Below are positions 7,997 to 17,500 of a stretch of DNA of 50,375 nt, one piece after another. The stretch is from Candidatus Segatella caccae (GTDB lineage: Bacteria > Bacteroidota > Bacteroidia > Bacteroidales > Bacteroidaceae), in contig USOQ01000007.1 in NCBI GenBank assembly GCA_900556395.1, forward strand, positions 1 through 50,375, read 5' to 3'. The translations under genes were made by a program, and so were the position numbers. Position 1 is the first letter of the stretch. Every line of letters starts with the position of its first letter. The notes beneath the pieces were generated by a model. That model searched no databases. It had not been told where the DNA came from and was given only the letters and a program-made list of their open reading frames with translations.

Positions 7997-10540
7997 ATGG
8001 CAAAGAAAAAAACGCAACACAAGGCCAAATCATTTAGTGAGGCCTTAGGCTTAGAATATTTGTTAAACAACACGATAACAGACTTCTTTTTAGGATTAAT
8101 ATTATTCTTTGCAGCTGTATATGTCATCATCGCTATGGTGTCATTCCTCAATACAGGTGCAGCAGACCAAAGCATACTGGAAGACCTAAGACAAGGGGAA
8201 TGGACCAATACAGGACGAGAATTTCAGAACTATTGTGGCTCATTGGGAGCCATTATCTCTTATTGGCTCATGTCCGTCAATTTTGGTTTTCCTGCCTTCT
8301 TGTTACCCTTATTCTGTATATTGGTGGGATTTCAACTCATGCACGCTTATAAAATCAATCTACTCAAATGGTTTCTATGCATGATGGTAGTAATGCTATG
8401 GAGTTCGGTTACTTTTGCCAAGCTCCTCACTCCCCTCATGGGCAATCTCATCTTCAATCCAGGCGGAAAACATGGACTCTTCGTGGTACAACGCCTCGAA
8501 GATATCATGGGTCCTCCAGGACTTACAGCCATCCTACTCATTGTGGCTGTGGCTTTTCTTACCTTTCTGACCACCGAAACCATTACTGTCATCAGAAAGG
8601 CACTCAACCCCATAGGATACATTTCTAAAAAAGTATCGTTCGAAATCACCAACCACACCAAAGATGACCAAGACATCGTAGCAAATGAAACTGTGGTGGA
8701 ACAAGAAGAGACCGAAGAAGCAGAGGATGACGACATACCAAGTACCGTACTGGAAGAATTCTATGATCCAGAACCAGCTAAGGTTATCGACCTCGACGTA
8801 ACTCAGGAGGAATCACTACAGAATGAAGAAAACCTTCCTGAAGACAACGTTGACCAAGAGAAATCTCTATTGGAAAGACAACGTGAACTACGCGCCAAGA
8901 AAGCAGAGCAGGAAACAAAGGAAGCTGTATTGGCTGCCTCTGACAATATAGATATGGATATCTCCGTTGCTACTGCCAACGAAAAGGCTAAAGGACTGGT
9001 GGTGAGCAACACCGAACAGCTCAACACCCCTATCAATCCGAAGGAGCCTTTCACTAAATATAAGTACCCCACCCTCAATCTCCTGAAGAAATATGAGGAC
9101 AATGGCAATTATATCGACGAGGCAGAACAGATAGCCAACAAGAATCGTATCATCGAAGTATTGGGCAACTTTGGCGTTACCATACGCACCATACGTGCCA
9201 CCGTGGGACCCACCATCACGCTCTATGAAATACAGCCTGCAGAAGGTGTGCGTATCTCAAAAATCAAGAATCTCGAAGACGACATCGCCTTGAGCCTTGC
9301 TGCCTTAGGTATCCGTATCATCGCTCCTATACCAGGCAAGGGAACTATCGGTATTGAGGTACCAAACGCCAAACCAAACATCGTGAGCATGGAGAGCATC
9401 CTTAACTCCAGAAAGTTCCAGGAAACAAAGATGGAACTGCCTATCGCATTAGGCAAGACCATCACCAATGAGGTTTTCATGGTCGACCTGGCCAAGATTC
9501 CTCACTTGCTCGTTGCAGGTGCCACAGGACAGGGTAAGTCTGTCGGCCTTAACGCCATTATCACTTCTTTATTATATAAGAAGCACCCCAATGAGTTGAA
9601 GTTTGTACTCATCGACCCTAAGAAGGTGGAATTTAGTGTATACTCACGCATTGCTAACAAGTTTATGGCTGCAGTACCCGACGAGGAAGAGCCTATCATC
9701 ACCGACGTGACCAAGGTTGTACGCACCCTCAACAGCCTCTGCGTTCTCATGGATAGCCGATACGACTTGCTCAAGAAAGCTGGAGCCAGAAACATCAAGG
9801 AGTATAACCAGAAATACATCAACCACAAACTGCGCCTCACTGATGGACATGAATACATGCCTTATATCGTTGTCATCATCGACGAGTTTGGCGACCTCAT
9901 CATGACTGCAGGCAAAGAGGTGGAATTGCCTATCGCACGTATTGCTCAGTTGGCTCGTGCTGTCGGCATCCACATGGTCATCGCCACCCAGCGTCCTACC
10001 ACCAGCATCATCACAGGTAATATCAAAGCCAACTTCCCTGGACGTATCGCGTTCAAGGTAACAGCAGCCATTGACTCGAAGACCATCCTCGACCGTACGG
10101 GTGCCAACCAGCTCATCGGACGTGGCGATATGCTCTACCAAGGCGGACAAGAACCCGTTCGTGTGCAGTGTGCCTTTGTCGACACACCAGAGATAGAACG
10201 TATCAACGAATATATCTGTGAACAGCCTGGACCTATAGAGCCCATGGAACTGCCAGAACCTGCCAATGACGATAACGCAGCAGGTGCAGGTAATGTTGAT
10301 GCACGCAACCTCGACCCATTCTTTGAAGAAGCTGCACATGCTATCGTTATCTCTCAACAAGGCAGCACCAGTATGATACAACGTCGTTTCTCTATAGGCT
10401 ACAATCGTGCGGGCCGACTCATGGATCAGATGGAAGCTGCTGGCATCGTAGGTGCAGCACAGGGCAGTAAACCAAGAGAGGTACTCGTGCAAGACGAGAA
10501 CCAACTCAACAACTTATTGAATTCCCTCCGCGGACAGTAA
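7997..10540 (+). CDS. ftsK: DNA translocase FtsK
   Basis: FtsK is the septum-bound DNA pump that clears the chromosome terminus and activates XerCD recombination. The 847-residue protein has N-terminal membrane segments (about 25-200; for example TDFFLGLILFFAAVYVIIAM), an acidic linker (about 215-310), then the motor: FtsK alpha and beta domains with Walker A GATGQGKS (about 509-516) and Walker B YIVVIIDEFGDL, and a C-terminal winged-helix gamma domain (QRRFSIGYNRAGRLMDQMEA) that reads KOPS-type sequences. Its length is normal for Bacteroidetes. It is followed 56 bp later by a lolA-like gene, probably in the same transcript. Confidence 0.97.
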   Translation: MAKKKTQHKAKSFSEALGLEYLLNNTITDFFLGLILFFAAVYVIIAMVSFLNTGAADQSILEDLRQGEWTNTGREFQNYCGSLGAIISYWLMSVNFGFPAFLLPLFCILVGFQLMHAYKINLLKWFLCMMVVMLWSSVTFAKLLTPLMGNLIFNPGGKHGLFVVQRLEDIMGPPGLTAILLIVAVAFLTFLTTETITVIRKALNPIGYISKKVSFEITNHTKDDQDIVANETVVEQEETEEAEDDDIPSTVLEEFYDPEPAKVIDLDVTQEESLQNEENLPEDNVDQEKSLLERQRELRAKKAEQETKEAVLAASDNIDMDISVATANEKAKGLVVSNTEQLNTPINPKEPFTKYKYPTLNLLKKYEDNGNYIDEAEQIANKNRIIEVLGNFGVTIRTIRATVGPTITLYEIQPAEGVRISKIKNLEDDIALSLAALGIRIIAPIPGKGTIGIEVPNAKPNIVSMESILNSRKFQETKMELPIALGKTITNEVFMVDLAKIPHLLVAGATGQGKSVGLNAIITSLLYKKHPNELKFVLIDPKKVEFSVYSRIANKFMAAVPDEEEPIITDVTKVVRTLNSLCVLMDSRYDLLKKAGARNIKEYNQKYINHKLRLTDGHEYMPYIVVIIDEFGDLIMTAGKEVELPIARIAQLARAVGIHMVIATQRPTTSIITGNIKANFPGRIAFKVTAAIDSKTILDRTGANQLIGRGDMLYQGGQEPVRVQCAFVDTPEIERINEYICEQPGPIEPMELPEPANDDNAAGAGNVDARNLDPFFEEAAHAIVISQQGSTSMIQRRFSIGYNRAGRLMDQMEAAGIVGAAQGSKPREVLVQDENQLNNLLNSLRGQ

Positions 10541-10596
10541 CTTCTCGTTTCAAAAAAAACAAGAATTTAATAGTTTAGTAAATATTAGGTCAAGAC

Positions 10597-11196
10597 ATGA
10601 AGAAAACTATTTTTATTGCACTCATGACTCTGATGGGAATGAGCGCTTTCGCACAGAGCGCCCAACAGGTGCTCGACAAGACAGCCAAAGTTATAGGCAA
10701 CAAGAATGGTGCCAGCGCCAACTTTACCATAACCAACGATAAGGTTGGCTCCACCAGCGGCACCATCGCTATCAAAGGTAATAAGTTCAATGCTCGAACA
10801 CCACAAGCCATCGTATGGTTTAATGGTAAAACCCAATGGACTTACTTCAAAAAAACCAATGAGGTAAACATCTCTACCCCCACACAGGCACAGCAGATGT
10901 CAATGAACCCCTATACCTTTATTAATATATACAAAACGGGCTATAAAATGAGCTTGAAAAATAGCGGAAACAACTATTTGGTTCATCTCACTGCCAACAA
11001 CCAAAAACGATCGGTAGCTGAACTCTATATTACAATCAACAAGAAGAGCTACATACCATCACAAGTTAAGATGAGACAGGGAAAAAATTGGAGCAACATC
11101 AAGGTAAACAACTTTAAGGCTCGCAATATCCCAAATAGTTCATTTGCATTCAACTCAAAAGAGTTTCCTTCAGCAGAAATTATCGACTTGAGATAA
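10597..11196 (+). CDS. LolA-like outer-membrane lipoprotein carrier protein
   Basis: The 199-residue exported protein has a signal peptide ending AFAQ (about residue 20). The mature chain starts SAQQVLDKTAKVIGNKNG and has the beta-rich LolA/LppX-type pattern, with strands such as ANFTITNDK, GTIAIKGNKF and PQAIVWFNGKTQWTY and a final NIPNSSFAFNSKEFP followed by IIDLR. LolA ferries lipoproteins through the periplasm to the outer membrane. Bacteroidetes carry several distant paralogues, so its cargo could differ. It lies 56 bp after ftsK with no obvious promoter between, so co-transcription is likely. A 19-bp-stem palindrome at 11276-11320 lies 79 bp downstream. Confidence 0.8.
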   Translation: MKKTIFIALMTLMGMSAFAQSAQQVLDKTAKVIGNKNGASANFTITNDKVGSTSGTIAIKGNKFNARTPQAIVWFNGKTQWTYFKKTNEVNISTPTQAQQMSMNPYTFINIYKTGYKMSLKNSGNNYLVHLTANNQKRSVAELYITINKKSYIPSQVKMRQGKNWSNIKVNNFKARNIPNSSFAFNSKEFPSAEIIDLR

Positions 11197-11275
11197 GAGA
11201 AATATAGCAAATAGCTATCTATATTATAATAGGTATATATAATGAGATCTCCTATAAATAAATAGGAAATGTAAG

Positions 11276-11320
11276 AAATTTGGAGAAATTACAAAATAAT
11301 ATTGTAATTTCTCCAAATTT
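11276..11320. promoter_or_regulatory. Perfect 19-bp palindrome beside the perR promoter (operator and/or hairpin)
   Basis: AAATTTGGAGAAATTACAA (11276-11294) and its exact reverse complement (11302-11320) are separated by AATAATA. The inner part, TTACAA-N7-TTGTAA, resembles the A/T-rich spaced palindromes bound by Fur/PerR-type repressors. It ends two bases before the -33 box of the perR promoter, where a bound protein would block RNA polymerase. It could also act as a terminator hairpin for the lolA transcript, but only a short run of T follows the stem. Confidence 0.6.
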
Positions 11321-11322
11321 AT

Positions 11323-11353
11323 TTTGTAGTTACAATAAAAAGCCCTATCTTTG
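11323..11353 (+). promoter_or_regulatory. perR-rubrerythrin promoter
   Basis: TTTG (11323-11326), 19 bp, TATCTTTG (11346-11353) is a near-perfect Bacteroidetes promoter. The ATG of perR follows 28 bases later. It directly abuts the palindrome at 11276-11320, which suggests autoregulation by PerR. Confidence 0.8.
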
Positions 11354-11381
11354 CAGTGTAATTCAAAAGAAAAGAAAGCGC

Positions 11382-11840
11382 ATGAGAGATCAAGAAGCAT
11401 ATAATAGACTTCTGGAAACAGGCATACGCCCTTCCAAACAAAGGTTAGCCATCATGGACTGGCTCATCACTCACCCCATCCACCCCACAGTGGAAGATGT
11501 ATATCAAGGGCTCTACAAACAGATTCCTACCCTCAGCAGGACGACAGTGTACAACACCCTGCGTATGCTGAGCGAAAAAGGAGCAGCCCAAATGATTACC
11601 ATAGACGATCACAGAGTATGTTACGATGGAAACCCAACAAGTCATGTGCACTTTTTCTGCAAGAGATGTGGCAAGGTCATTGACCTCATGGACGAAAAAG
11701 CACCACAGCTCATGCACGAAATGAATATCAATGGCAACATCGTACAGGAACAACAACTCTATTATAAGGGTATCTGCGCAGAATGTGCCAATAATGAAGT
11801 TGTAGAAACAGAAGATAATAACGACATCAAAATACATTAA
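11382..11840 (+). CDS. perR: Peroxide-responsive Fur-family repressor PerR
   Basis: PerR is a metal-dependent repressor that releases DNA when peroxide oxidises its metal-binding histidines. The 152-residue protein starts MRDQEAYNRLLETGIRPSKQ at ATG 11382; upstream in-frame codons run into the promoter and palindrome. It has a winged helix (RPSKQRLAIMDWL, LSRTTVYNTLRMLSEKGAA) and a dimerisation domain with two structural-zinc CxxC pairs (C93/C96, C132/C135). Aligned by eye to B. subtilis PerR with a constant offset of three, all five regulatory metal ligands are present (H34, D82, H88, H90, D101); Asp rather than Glu at the last favours PerR over Fur. Rubrerythrin follows after 36 bp, the usual PerR partner. 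Confidence 0.9.
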   Translation: MRDQEAYNRLLETGIRPSKQRLAIMDWLITHPIHPTVEDVYQGLYKQIPTLSRTTVYNTLRMLSEKGAAQMITIDDHRVCYDGNPTSHVHFFCKRCGKVIDLMDEKAPQLMHEMNINGNIVQEQQLYYKGICAECANNEVVETEDNNDIKIH

Positions 11841-11876
11841 TAACAGATTATATAACCATATAAAAAACAAAACATT

Positions 11877-12437
11877 ATGAAGAAAAAGTTTATTTGTACT
11901 GTTTGTGGATATATCTACGAAGGTACCGAGGCTCCAGAGAAGTGTCCTATCTGCAAGGCTCCAGCCAGCAAGTTCAAGGAGATGGAGGATGCTGTAGACG
12001 ACGATATGACATTCGCCACTGTGCACGTATTGGGACAGGCTTATAAGGATAGCGTTAACGAAGAGGTTATCAAAGGCTTGAAAGACCACTTCAATGGCGA
12101 GTGTGGTGAGGTTGGTATGTACTTAGCTATGGCACGCCAGGCCGACCGCGAGGGCTACCCTGAGATTGCAGAGGCTTATAAGCGCTATGCTTACGAAGAG
12201 GCAGATCACGCTTCACGCTTTGCAGAGTTGCTCGGCGAAGTTTTAGGTGACACCAAGAGCAACCTCGAGGCTCGCATTGCTGCCGAGAAGGGTGCTTGTG
12301 AGGACAAGTTCCGCATTGCTAAGTTGGCTAAGGAGCAGGGCTCTGATGCTATCCATGACACTGTTCACGAGATGGCTAAGGACGAGGCTCGTCATGCAGC
12401 AGGCTTCGCTGGTCTCTACAAGAGATACTTCAAGTAA
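11877..12437 (+). CDS. Reverse rubrerythrin (peroxide reductase)
   Basis: Rubrerythrins reduce hydrogen peroxide to water in the cytoplasm of anaerobes, using a diiron site fed by a rubredoxin iron. Here the rubredoxin domain is at the N-terminus (C7, C10, C23, C26 in CTVCGYIYEG and CPICKAP) and the four-helix ferritin-like diiron domain follows (about 50-186; ECGEVGMYLAMARQADREG, YEEADHASRFAELLGE, MAKDEARHAAGF). That is the inverse of the classical order, hence 'reverse' rubrerythrin. The 186-residue length is as expected. It is the second gene of the perR operon and ends at a strong terminator inside a 63-bp repeat. Confidence 0.92.
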   Translation: MKKKFICTVCGYIYEGTEAPEKCPICKAPASKFKEMEDAVDDDMTFATVHVLGQAYKDSVNEEVIKGLKDHFNGECGEVGMYLAMARQADREGYPEIAEAYKRYAYEEADHASRFAELLGEVLGDTKSNLEARIAAEKGACEDKFRIAKLAKEQGSDAIHDTVHEMAKDEARHAAGFAGLYKRYFK

Positions 12438-12456
12438 GAAAAGCCGAGATGAGATT

Positions 12457-12519
12457 ACTCTCATCACGACACGATACAAGGGAACTCTTTCAATATGTAA
12501 AGGGTTCCTTTTTTTTATC
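12457..12519 (+). repeat. 63-bp direct repeat, copy 1 (left edge of accessory locus)
   Basis: This block, from ACTCTCATCACGACACGATA through the T-run and ATC, recurs at 24621-24684 with one T added in the T-run and no other difference. Here, unlike copy 2, the bases just before it (GATGAGA at 12448-12454) pair with TCTCATC inside the repeat, making a small hairpin. This suggests that copy 1 keeps the original context. Confidence 0.9.
12478..12516 (+). terminator. Rho-independent terminator after rubrerythrin
   Basis: AAGGGAACTCTTT (12478-12490) pairs over 13 positions (two G-U) with AAAGGGTTCCTTT (12499-12511) around an 8-base loop, and a run of eight T follows the final CC. Confidence 0.9.
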
Positions 12520-12637
12520 CCCCCGACTAAGAGTCACCAAAAGCAATAACAGATTCTTTTTAAAACAAAAATGTAACTGTCTACGCTTACAAATATTTCT
12601 ATCCCCTATTCATACCAACAAGAATTATCCTGTTGCG

Positions 12638-13234
12638 TTAATAAGAAACAAAATGATGCGAATATAAAAGCAAATAAATCGGGAAATAATCCTTAAATTC
12701 CTCTCGCAGTATTTTAAGCGCTTGTCTAATCCTATAGTCAACAGTTTTTGGTGAGACATTTAGTTTTTCTGCGATTTCCTGATATGTACAATCATGAAAA
12801 CGATGTAAAACAAAAGCCTCCTTATACTTTTCAGGTAATCGATTGATAGCCATTTGAATCATCTCCAACAAACTTTCAACTTGGCAGTCTACAAGTTCTG
12901 TACAACGATCTTCTGAAATCATTTCTGCATACAAGTTTTCTCTTCTCCTCTTGGCTGAATTCTGTTCTATCTTTGTAAGACATTTCAAACGCACAGCCTT
13001 ATAAAGAAATGCGGAAAGACTGGTATGAAAGAATAAGGTATCATGATGCTCCCATAACCACAATAACACATCTTCTACGATTTCCTCTACATCTTCAAAG
13101 GTTACATACTGGTAAGCGTACAAGCACAAGGGTTGATAATATCGATGAAAAATGAAATTAAAGGCCTTCTTGTCGCCATCTACAAGACGTGACAAATAAT
13201 AGCTTTCATGCTCCATAAACGATTCATTTTCCAT
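12638..13234 (-). CDS. FecI-type ECF sigma factor (Bacteroidetes family)
   Basis: The 198-residue sigma factor has region 2 (YYLSRLVDGDKKAFNFIFHR, YVTFEDVEEIVEDVLLWLWE) and region 4 with its helix-turn-helix (LPEKYKEAFVLHRFHDCTYQ, IAEKLNVSPKTVDYRIRQAL). Such factors redirect RNA polymerase to nearby TonB-receptor operons when released by a FecR anti-sigma factor. It is divergent from fecR, with its own consensus promoter at 13290-13320. The start at 13234 is supported by full region 2 coverage; a second Met lies at residue 7. Its likely target is the fecR-susC-susD-dcuC-iadA unit. It sits just inside the left repeat of the accessory locus. Confidence 0.9.
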   Translation of the reverse strand: MENESFMEHESYYLSRLVDGDKKAFNFIFHRYYQPLCLYAYQYVTFEDVEEIVEDVLLWLWEHHDTLFFHTSLSAFLYKAVRLKCLTKIEQNSAKRRRENLYAEMISEDRCTELVDCQVESLLEMIQMAINRLPEKYKEAFVLHRFHDCTYQEIAEKLNVSPKTVDYRIRQALKILREEFKDYFPIYLLLYSHHFVSY

Positions 13235-13289
13235 TATATAAGAATTTAATATCTTCAGGATTAATATACCACTTACACGATTATGACTG

Positions 13290-13320
13290 CAAAAATAAAT
13301 AAAATTACAATGATTTCAAA
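13290..13320 (-). promoter_or_regulatory. Promoter of the ECF sigma gene
   Basis: On the minus strand TTTG (13320-13317), 19 bp, TATTTTTG (13297-13290) fits the housekeeping Bacteroidetes promoter. No such box faces the fecR side, which fits fecR using an ECF-specific promoter. Confidence 0.65.
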
Positions 13321-13388
13321 AAAAATATGTGTTTTTTTTAGGAACAAGTCTTTTTGCTCAGTCATATAAGTGTAAAAGCTTAAAAAAC

Positions 13389-14396
13389 ATGAACAAAAGA
13401 AACATACAAGATTTGCTTCCTCTATATTTTGAGAATCAGCTCAATGAAGAAGACAACAAGAATATAGAAGAATGGATTCAAGAAAATCCAAGACATCAGT
13501 CTATAGCTGATGAGATGGCACATATATATTTAGGTATAGATGCTCTCTATATCAAAAAGAATACAGATGCAGATAAAGCCTATCAAAAAATACAAGGTAG
13601 ATTATTTAAACAACGAATACAAAAAGCTATCACCTATATCGAACATATTGCAGCCATATTACTAATACCAGTTTTGATGCTTTGCGCTTGGCAATTCTAT
13701 CAAACATCCAATAAGAAAAATAGTCTGTTAAGTTATACTGCTAATCCAGGTATGACAGCGAAGGTACAGCTCCCTGATGGTAGTACCGTGATCCTGAATT
13801 CTAATTCCACTATAACCTATCCGACAGAGTTTAACGATAAACAACGCGAAGTAAAACTATTAGGAGAAGCCTATTTTCAAGTATCTAAAGACACCGAACG
13901 GCCGTTTATCGTTACAACTCCTTATCGAGCCAATATTAAAGTATATGGCACAGAATTTAATGTAGAAGCCTACGAAAAGGATAATACATTAACTGCAACC
14001 TTGAAAGAAGGAAGCATTGCACTCTCCTTTATTGGTAAAGATGGAAAACAGCAAGAGCAACTATTATTGCCAGGACAGGCTATTACCTATCGAAACAACA
14101 GCCAACCTACCCTCATATCGAAAGCCCAAGTAGACATAGCAACCTCATGGACAGAAGGAAAAATAATTTTCCGCAATACACCTTTTAAAGAGGTAATACA
14201 GAAATTAGAAAAGAGTTATAATGTACAATTTAGAATTCACAATCCTAATGTCTACAAGAACTGCTTTACAGGAACACTAAGCAATCAACGTCTTGATAGG
14301 ATTCTTTATATCCTGTCTCAAACCTCTGATATAAAATTTAAACATCAACCAACAGATCAAGCATCCAACTATTCACAGATTATAGAAATCTATTAA
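13389..14396 (+). CDS. FecR-family anti-sigma factor
   Basis: The 335-residue inner-membrane protein has a cytoplasmic N-terminus that binds the sigma factor (MNKRNIQDLLPLYFENQLNE), one membrane span (about 85-104; EHIAAILLIPVLMLCAWQFY), a periplasmic FecR domain (TAKVQLPDGSTVILNSNSTI, GEAYFQVSKDTERPFIVTT, VYGTEFNVEAY) and a C-terminal secretin/STN-like domain (TPFKEVIQKLEKSYNVQFRI). It relays binding at the STN domain of SusC to the ECF sigma factor. I chose ATG 13389; the 20 extra residues open upstream resemble a signal peptide (SLFAQ) but are followed by this conserved N-terminus and would misplace it. Confidence 0.9.
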   Translation: MNKRNIQDLLPLYFENQLNEEDNKNIEEWIQENPRHQSIADEMAHIYLGIDALYIKKNTDADKAYQKIQGRLFKQRIQKAITYIEHIAAILLIPVLMLCAWQFYQTSNKKNSLLSYTANPGMTAKVQLPDGSTVILNSNSTITYPTEFNDKQREVKLLGEAYFQVSKDTERPFIVTTPYRANIKVYGTEFNVEAYEKDNTLTATLKEGSIALSFIGKDGKQQEQLLLPGQAITYRNNSQPTLISKAQVDIATSWTEGKIIFRNTPFKEVIQKLEKSYNVQFRIHNPNVYKNCFTGTLSNQRLDRILYILSQTSDIKFKHQPTDQASNYSQIIEIY

Positions 14397-14446
14397 TTAA
14401 AACCTCGAAATTATGAAAAGAAATACATCGTAAAAAAAAGAAAAAA

Positions 14447-14474
14447 GCAGGAAAGTATTGGCGTACTCTCCTGC
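14447..14474 (+). other. Hairpin in the fecR-susC spacer
   Basis: GCAGGAAAGTA (14447-14457) and TACTCTCCTGC (14464-14474) form an 11-bp stem with one A-C mismatch and a 6-base loop. No T-run follows, so it is more likely an mRNA processing or stability element, or a 5' structure of the susC message, than a terminator. It lies in the 148-bp gap between fecR and susC. Confidence 0.4.
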
Positions 14475-14544
14475 ACAAGTTTAGTTCTTATTAATCTGTC
14501 CTACCAGGCAGACAATATTTTACTTTAAAACCTTACACAAAAGT

Positions 14545-17500
14545 ATGAATATTTTTTATAGTATAGTACAAAGTCGTAAAAAACTAACACTTTTTATGCT
14601 TTTTTGTTTAATAAGCATCAGTGTTTCTAACTTAAAGGCTCAGAATGTAACACTTTCTCATCATTCAAAATCACTGAAAGAAGCAATGAATGAGATTGAG
14701 CGTCAGACTGGTTATAAATTCTTCTATAACAATAGTCAAATTCATGTAGATAAGATTATTAACATATCTACACAAAATGAGAAATTGAGTTCCGTGCTCG
14801 CTCGTATGTTCAAAGATACGAATATTAGCTATAAGATTTCCGAGAAGACCATTCTTCTCAGCATCAAGAACAACCCTACTCATCAGAACAACCCTTCTCA
14901 TCAGAACAAGCAGAATACTCAAATCGTTTCAGGCACAATTAAAGATGATAGTGGTGAAGGTATTATAGGTGCTACCATTAAAGAAAAGGGCACAAAAAAT
15001 GGTACCGTAACAGATATCGATGGTAACTTCACCCTCGAAGTAAACACTGGGGCTATGTTAGAGATTTCTTACATAGGATATACTTCACAAACAGTCAAAG
15101 CTACAAGAAAGGTCTCTGTCACTCTAAGCGAAAATACTATGGCTATGGACGAAGTCGTTGTGGTCGGTTATGGTATGCAAAAGAAATCTGATTTGACTGG
15201 TTCGGTAGTTTCCATTAACTCAGAATCGCTTGAAAGTCGCCCAAGTCCTAATATCATCCAATCATTAGAAGGAGCTGTACCTGGTCTCAATATTTCTACA
15301 ACTGGTAACAATGCAGAAGGCTCTTCTGCTGTAACCCGCATTCGTGGTGAAAAATCTATATCTGCAGACAACAAACCTCTCATCATTTTGGATGGTATTC
15401 CATTTGATGGTCCATGGTCTGAGCTGAACCCTAACGACATCAAGTCTATTGAAGTGCTAAAAGATGCTTCTTCTTCGGCTATCTATGGAGCTCGTGGTGC
15501 TAATGGTGTGATTCTTGTAACTTCAAAACGTGGAGAGAAAGGAAAATTATCTATTTCTTATAATGGTTATATTACCGTTGACAACGCTTACAACCTCCCA
15601 AAATTGATGAATGGTGAACAGTTTTATAAGTATAAGGAAGAAGCCCTTCGCATGGCAAATACCACTACGCCTACTCCAGAAAATCCAACACCTTGGATGG
15701 GTTCATTCACCCAGACCGAGCTTGACATGCATGCCGCTGGTGAATCAACCGATTGGCTAAAAGAAGTTACACAAACTGGTATAAAAAAACAGCATAACCT
15801 TTCTTTACGAGGTGGTACAGAAAAGACAAGATTCTTCATCTCACTCAACTACACCGACAACAAGGGAACAGCCAAGGGAAATCATTTCCAACGCTACAAC
15901 GTACGCTTCAACTTAGACCAAGACTTTACTTCCTGGTTACACTTCTCTACGTCCACTCAGTTGGGACGTTACGACCGCGGTGGAAGTACAGCCACCTTCT
16001 GGCGTGCTTTCCGAATGGTACCTTTAGCACGAGCATATAATGAAGATGGTACTATTCCCAATGCTTCATGGGAAGATTCAAGTGAGGCATTTGCAGTAAA
16101 TCCACTCAGTGCTCTTAATAACAAGAGTAAGGATATACGCATGAAAGTAATTACCAACAATTCTATCGAAATCAAATTTCCATTTGTCAAGGGTTTAAGT
16201 TACAAACTGAATACAGGCTACACCTATTCTAACAGTTCTTGGAAACAATATCAAGGACAAGATACGTATTATGGTGCAAGAAGCAATGGTATTCTCGATA
16301 CAGATGATTGGCATACAGAAGATTGGATTGTAGAAAATATCCTTAATTACGACAATACATTTGATAAACATCACATTTTTGTTACCGGACTTTATTCTGC
16401 ACAGAGTAAGGTTTTCGAACAGAACAAGATGACAGGTAAGGGCTTCCCTAACGACGTTATGGGATATTATCAGATGAATAAGGCAGTCACATCTTCTGGC
16501 TCTCAGTCGTACACCAAGCAGAATCACCTATCACAGATGCTACGTATCAACTACACCTATGATGAACGCTACCTATTCACATTAACAGCCCGTCGTGATG
16601 GATACTCAGCCTTTGGTTCTGAAAGCAAGTTTGGTGTTTTCCCTTCTGTTGCCGTTGGTTGGAATATTTCAAACGAAAAATTCTTCAGAGGCAAAGAAAT
16701 CAACAATATAATTTCCAGCTTGAAGTATCGTCTATCATGGGGACGTAATGGTAATGAAGCCATCAGTGCTTACACTACACTACCCAATCTCTCCACATTC
16801 AACTATTTGAATGACGATCACTCTGTTTTATATGGATTCTATCCACAAAAGTTAGCATCTCCAAATTTGGGTTGGGAAACGACCTCGTCTATTAATACAG
16901 GTATTGACTTTACCCTTTGGAATGGTCGCATACAGAGCAGCCTCGATTTTTATTGGAGCAAGACAAAGGACCTATTACTCAGTCGTTCTATCCCAACTAT
17001 TAATGGCACAGGTTCCATTACAGAGAACATTGGCTCAACTAAGGGTAATGGTTTTGAGTGGCAAATTATTTCAAACAATTTGCGCACAAAACATTTCTCA
17101 TGGCAAACCACTCTCAATATCTCACACAACCATACAGAAATCGTAGATGTTGGTATTTATGATGAGAAGGGCAATCCTGTAGATGATATTGCATCAAAAT
17201 GGTTTATCGGAAAACCTATTAACGTATATTATGACTATAAAAAAATCGGTATCTGGCAAATTACTAACCCCGACAACCCTGAAGGAGCACAAGATGAGCG
17301 CAATGTAAACTCTATTCCTGGATATATAAAGTATCAGGATGTTGACAATAATGGCGTCATCAATACCGATGACCGTCAAATTATTGGTTCCACAGAACCA
17401 AAGATAAGATTCGGTATTAATAACAAGTTCACATATAAGGACTTCTATTTAAGTTTCTTCTTCACAGGTCAGTGGGGACAAACAGCACCTAATGCTCTCT

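Noticed and set aside
7888..8208. Upstream extension of the exonuclease frame
   Set aside because: It crosses the divergent promoter region and enters ftsK antisense; the family N-terminus begins at 7887.
9644..10504. 286-residue minus-strand ORF opposite ftsK
   Set aside because: Antisense to the FtsK motor domain with no recognisable domain; shadow frame.
11280..11381. Longer start for perR
   Set aside because: The extension begins at a TTG inside the palindrome, runs through the promoter and adds residues not found in the family.
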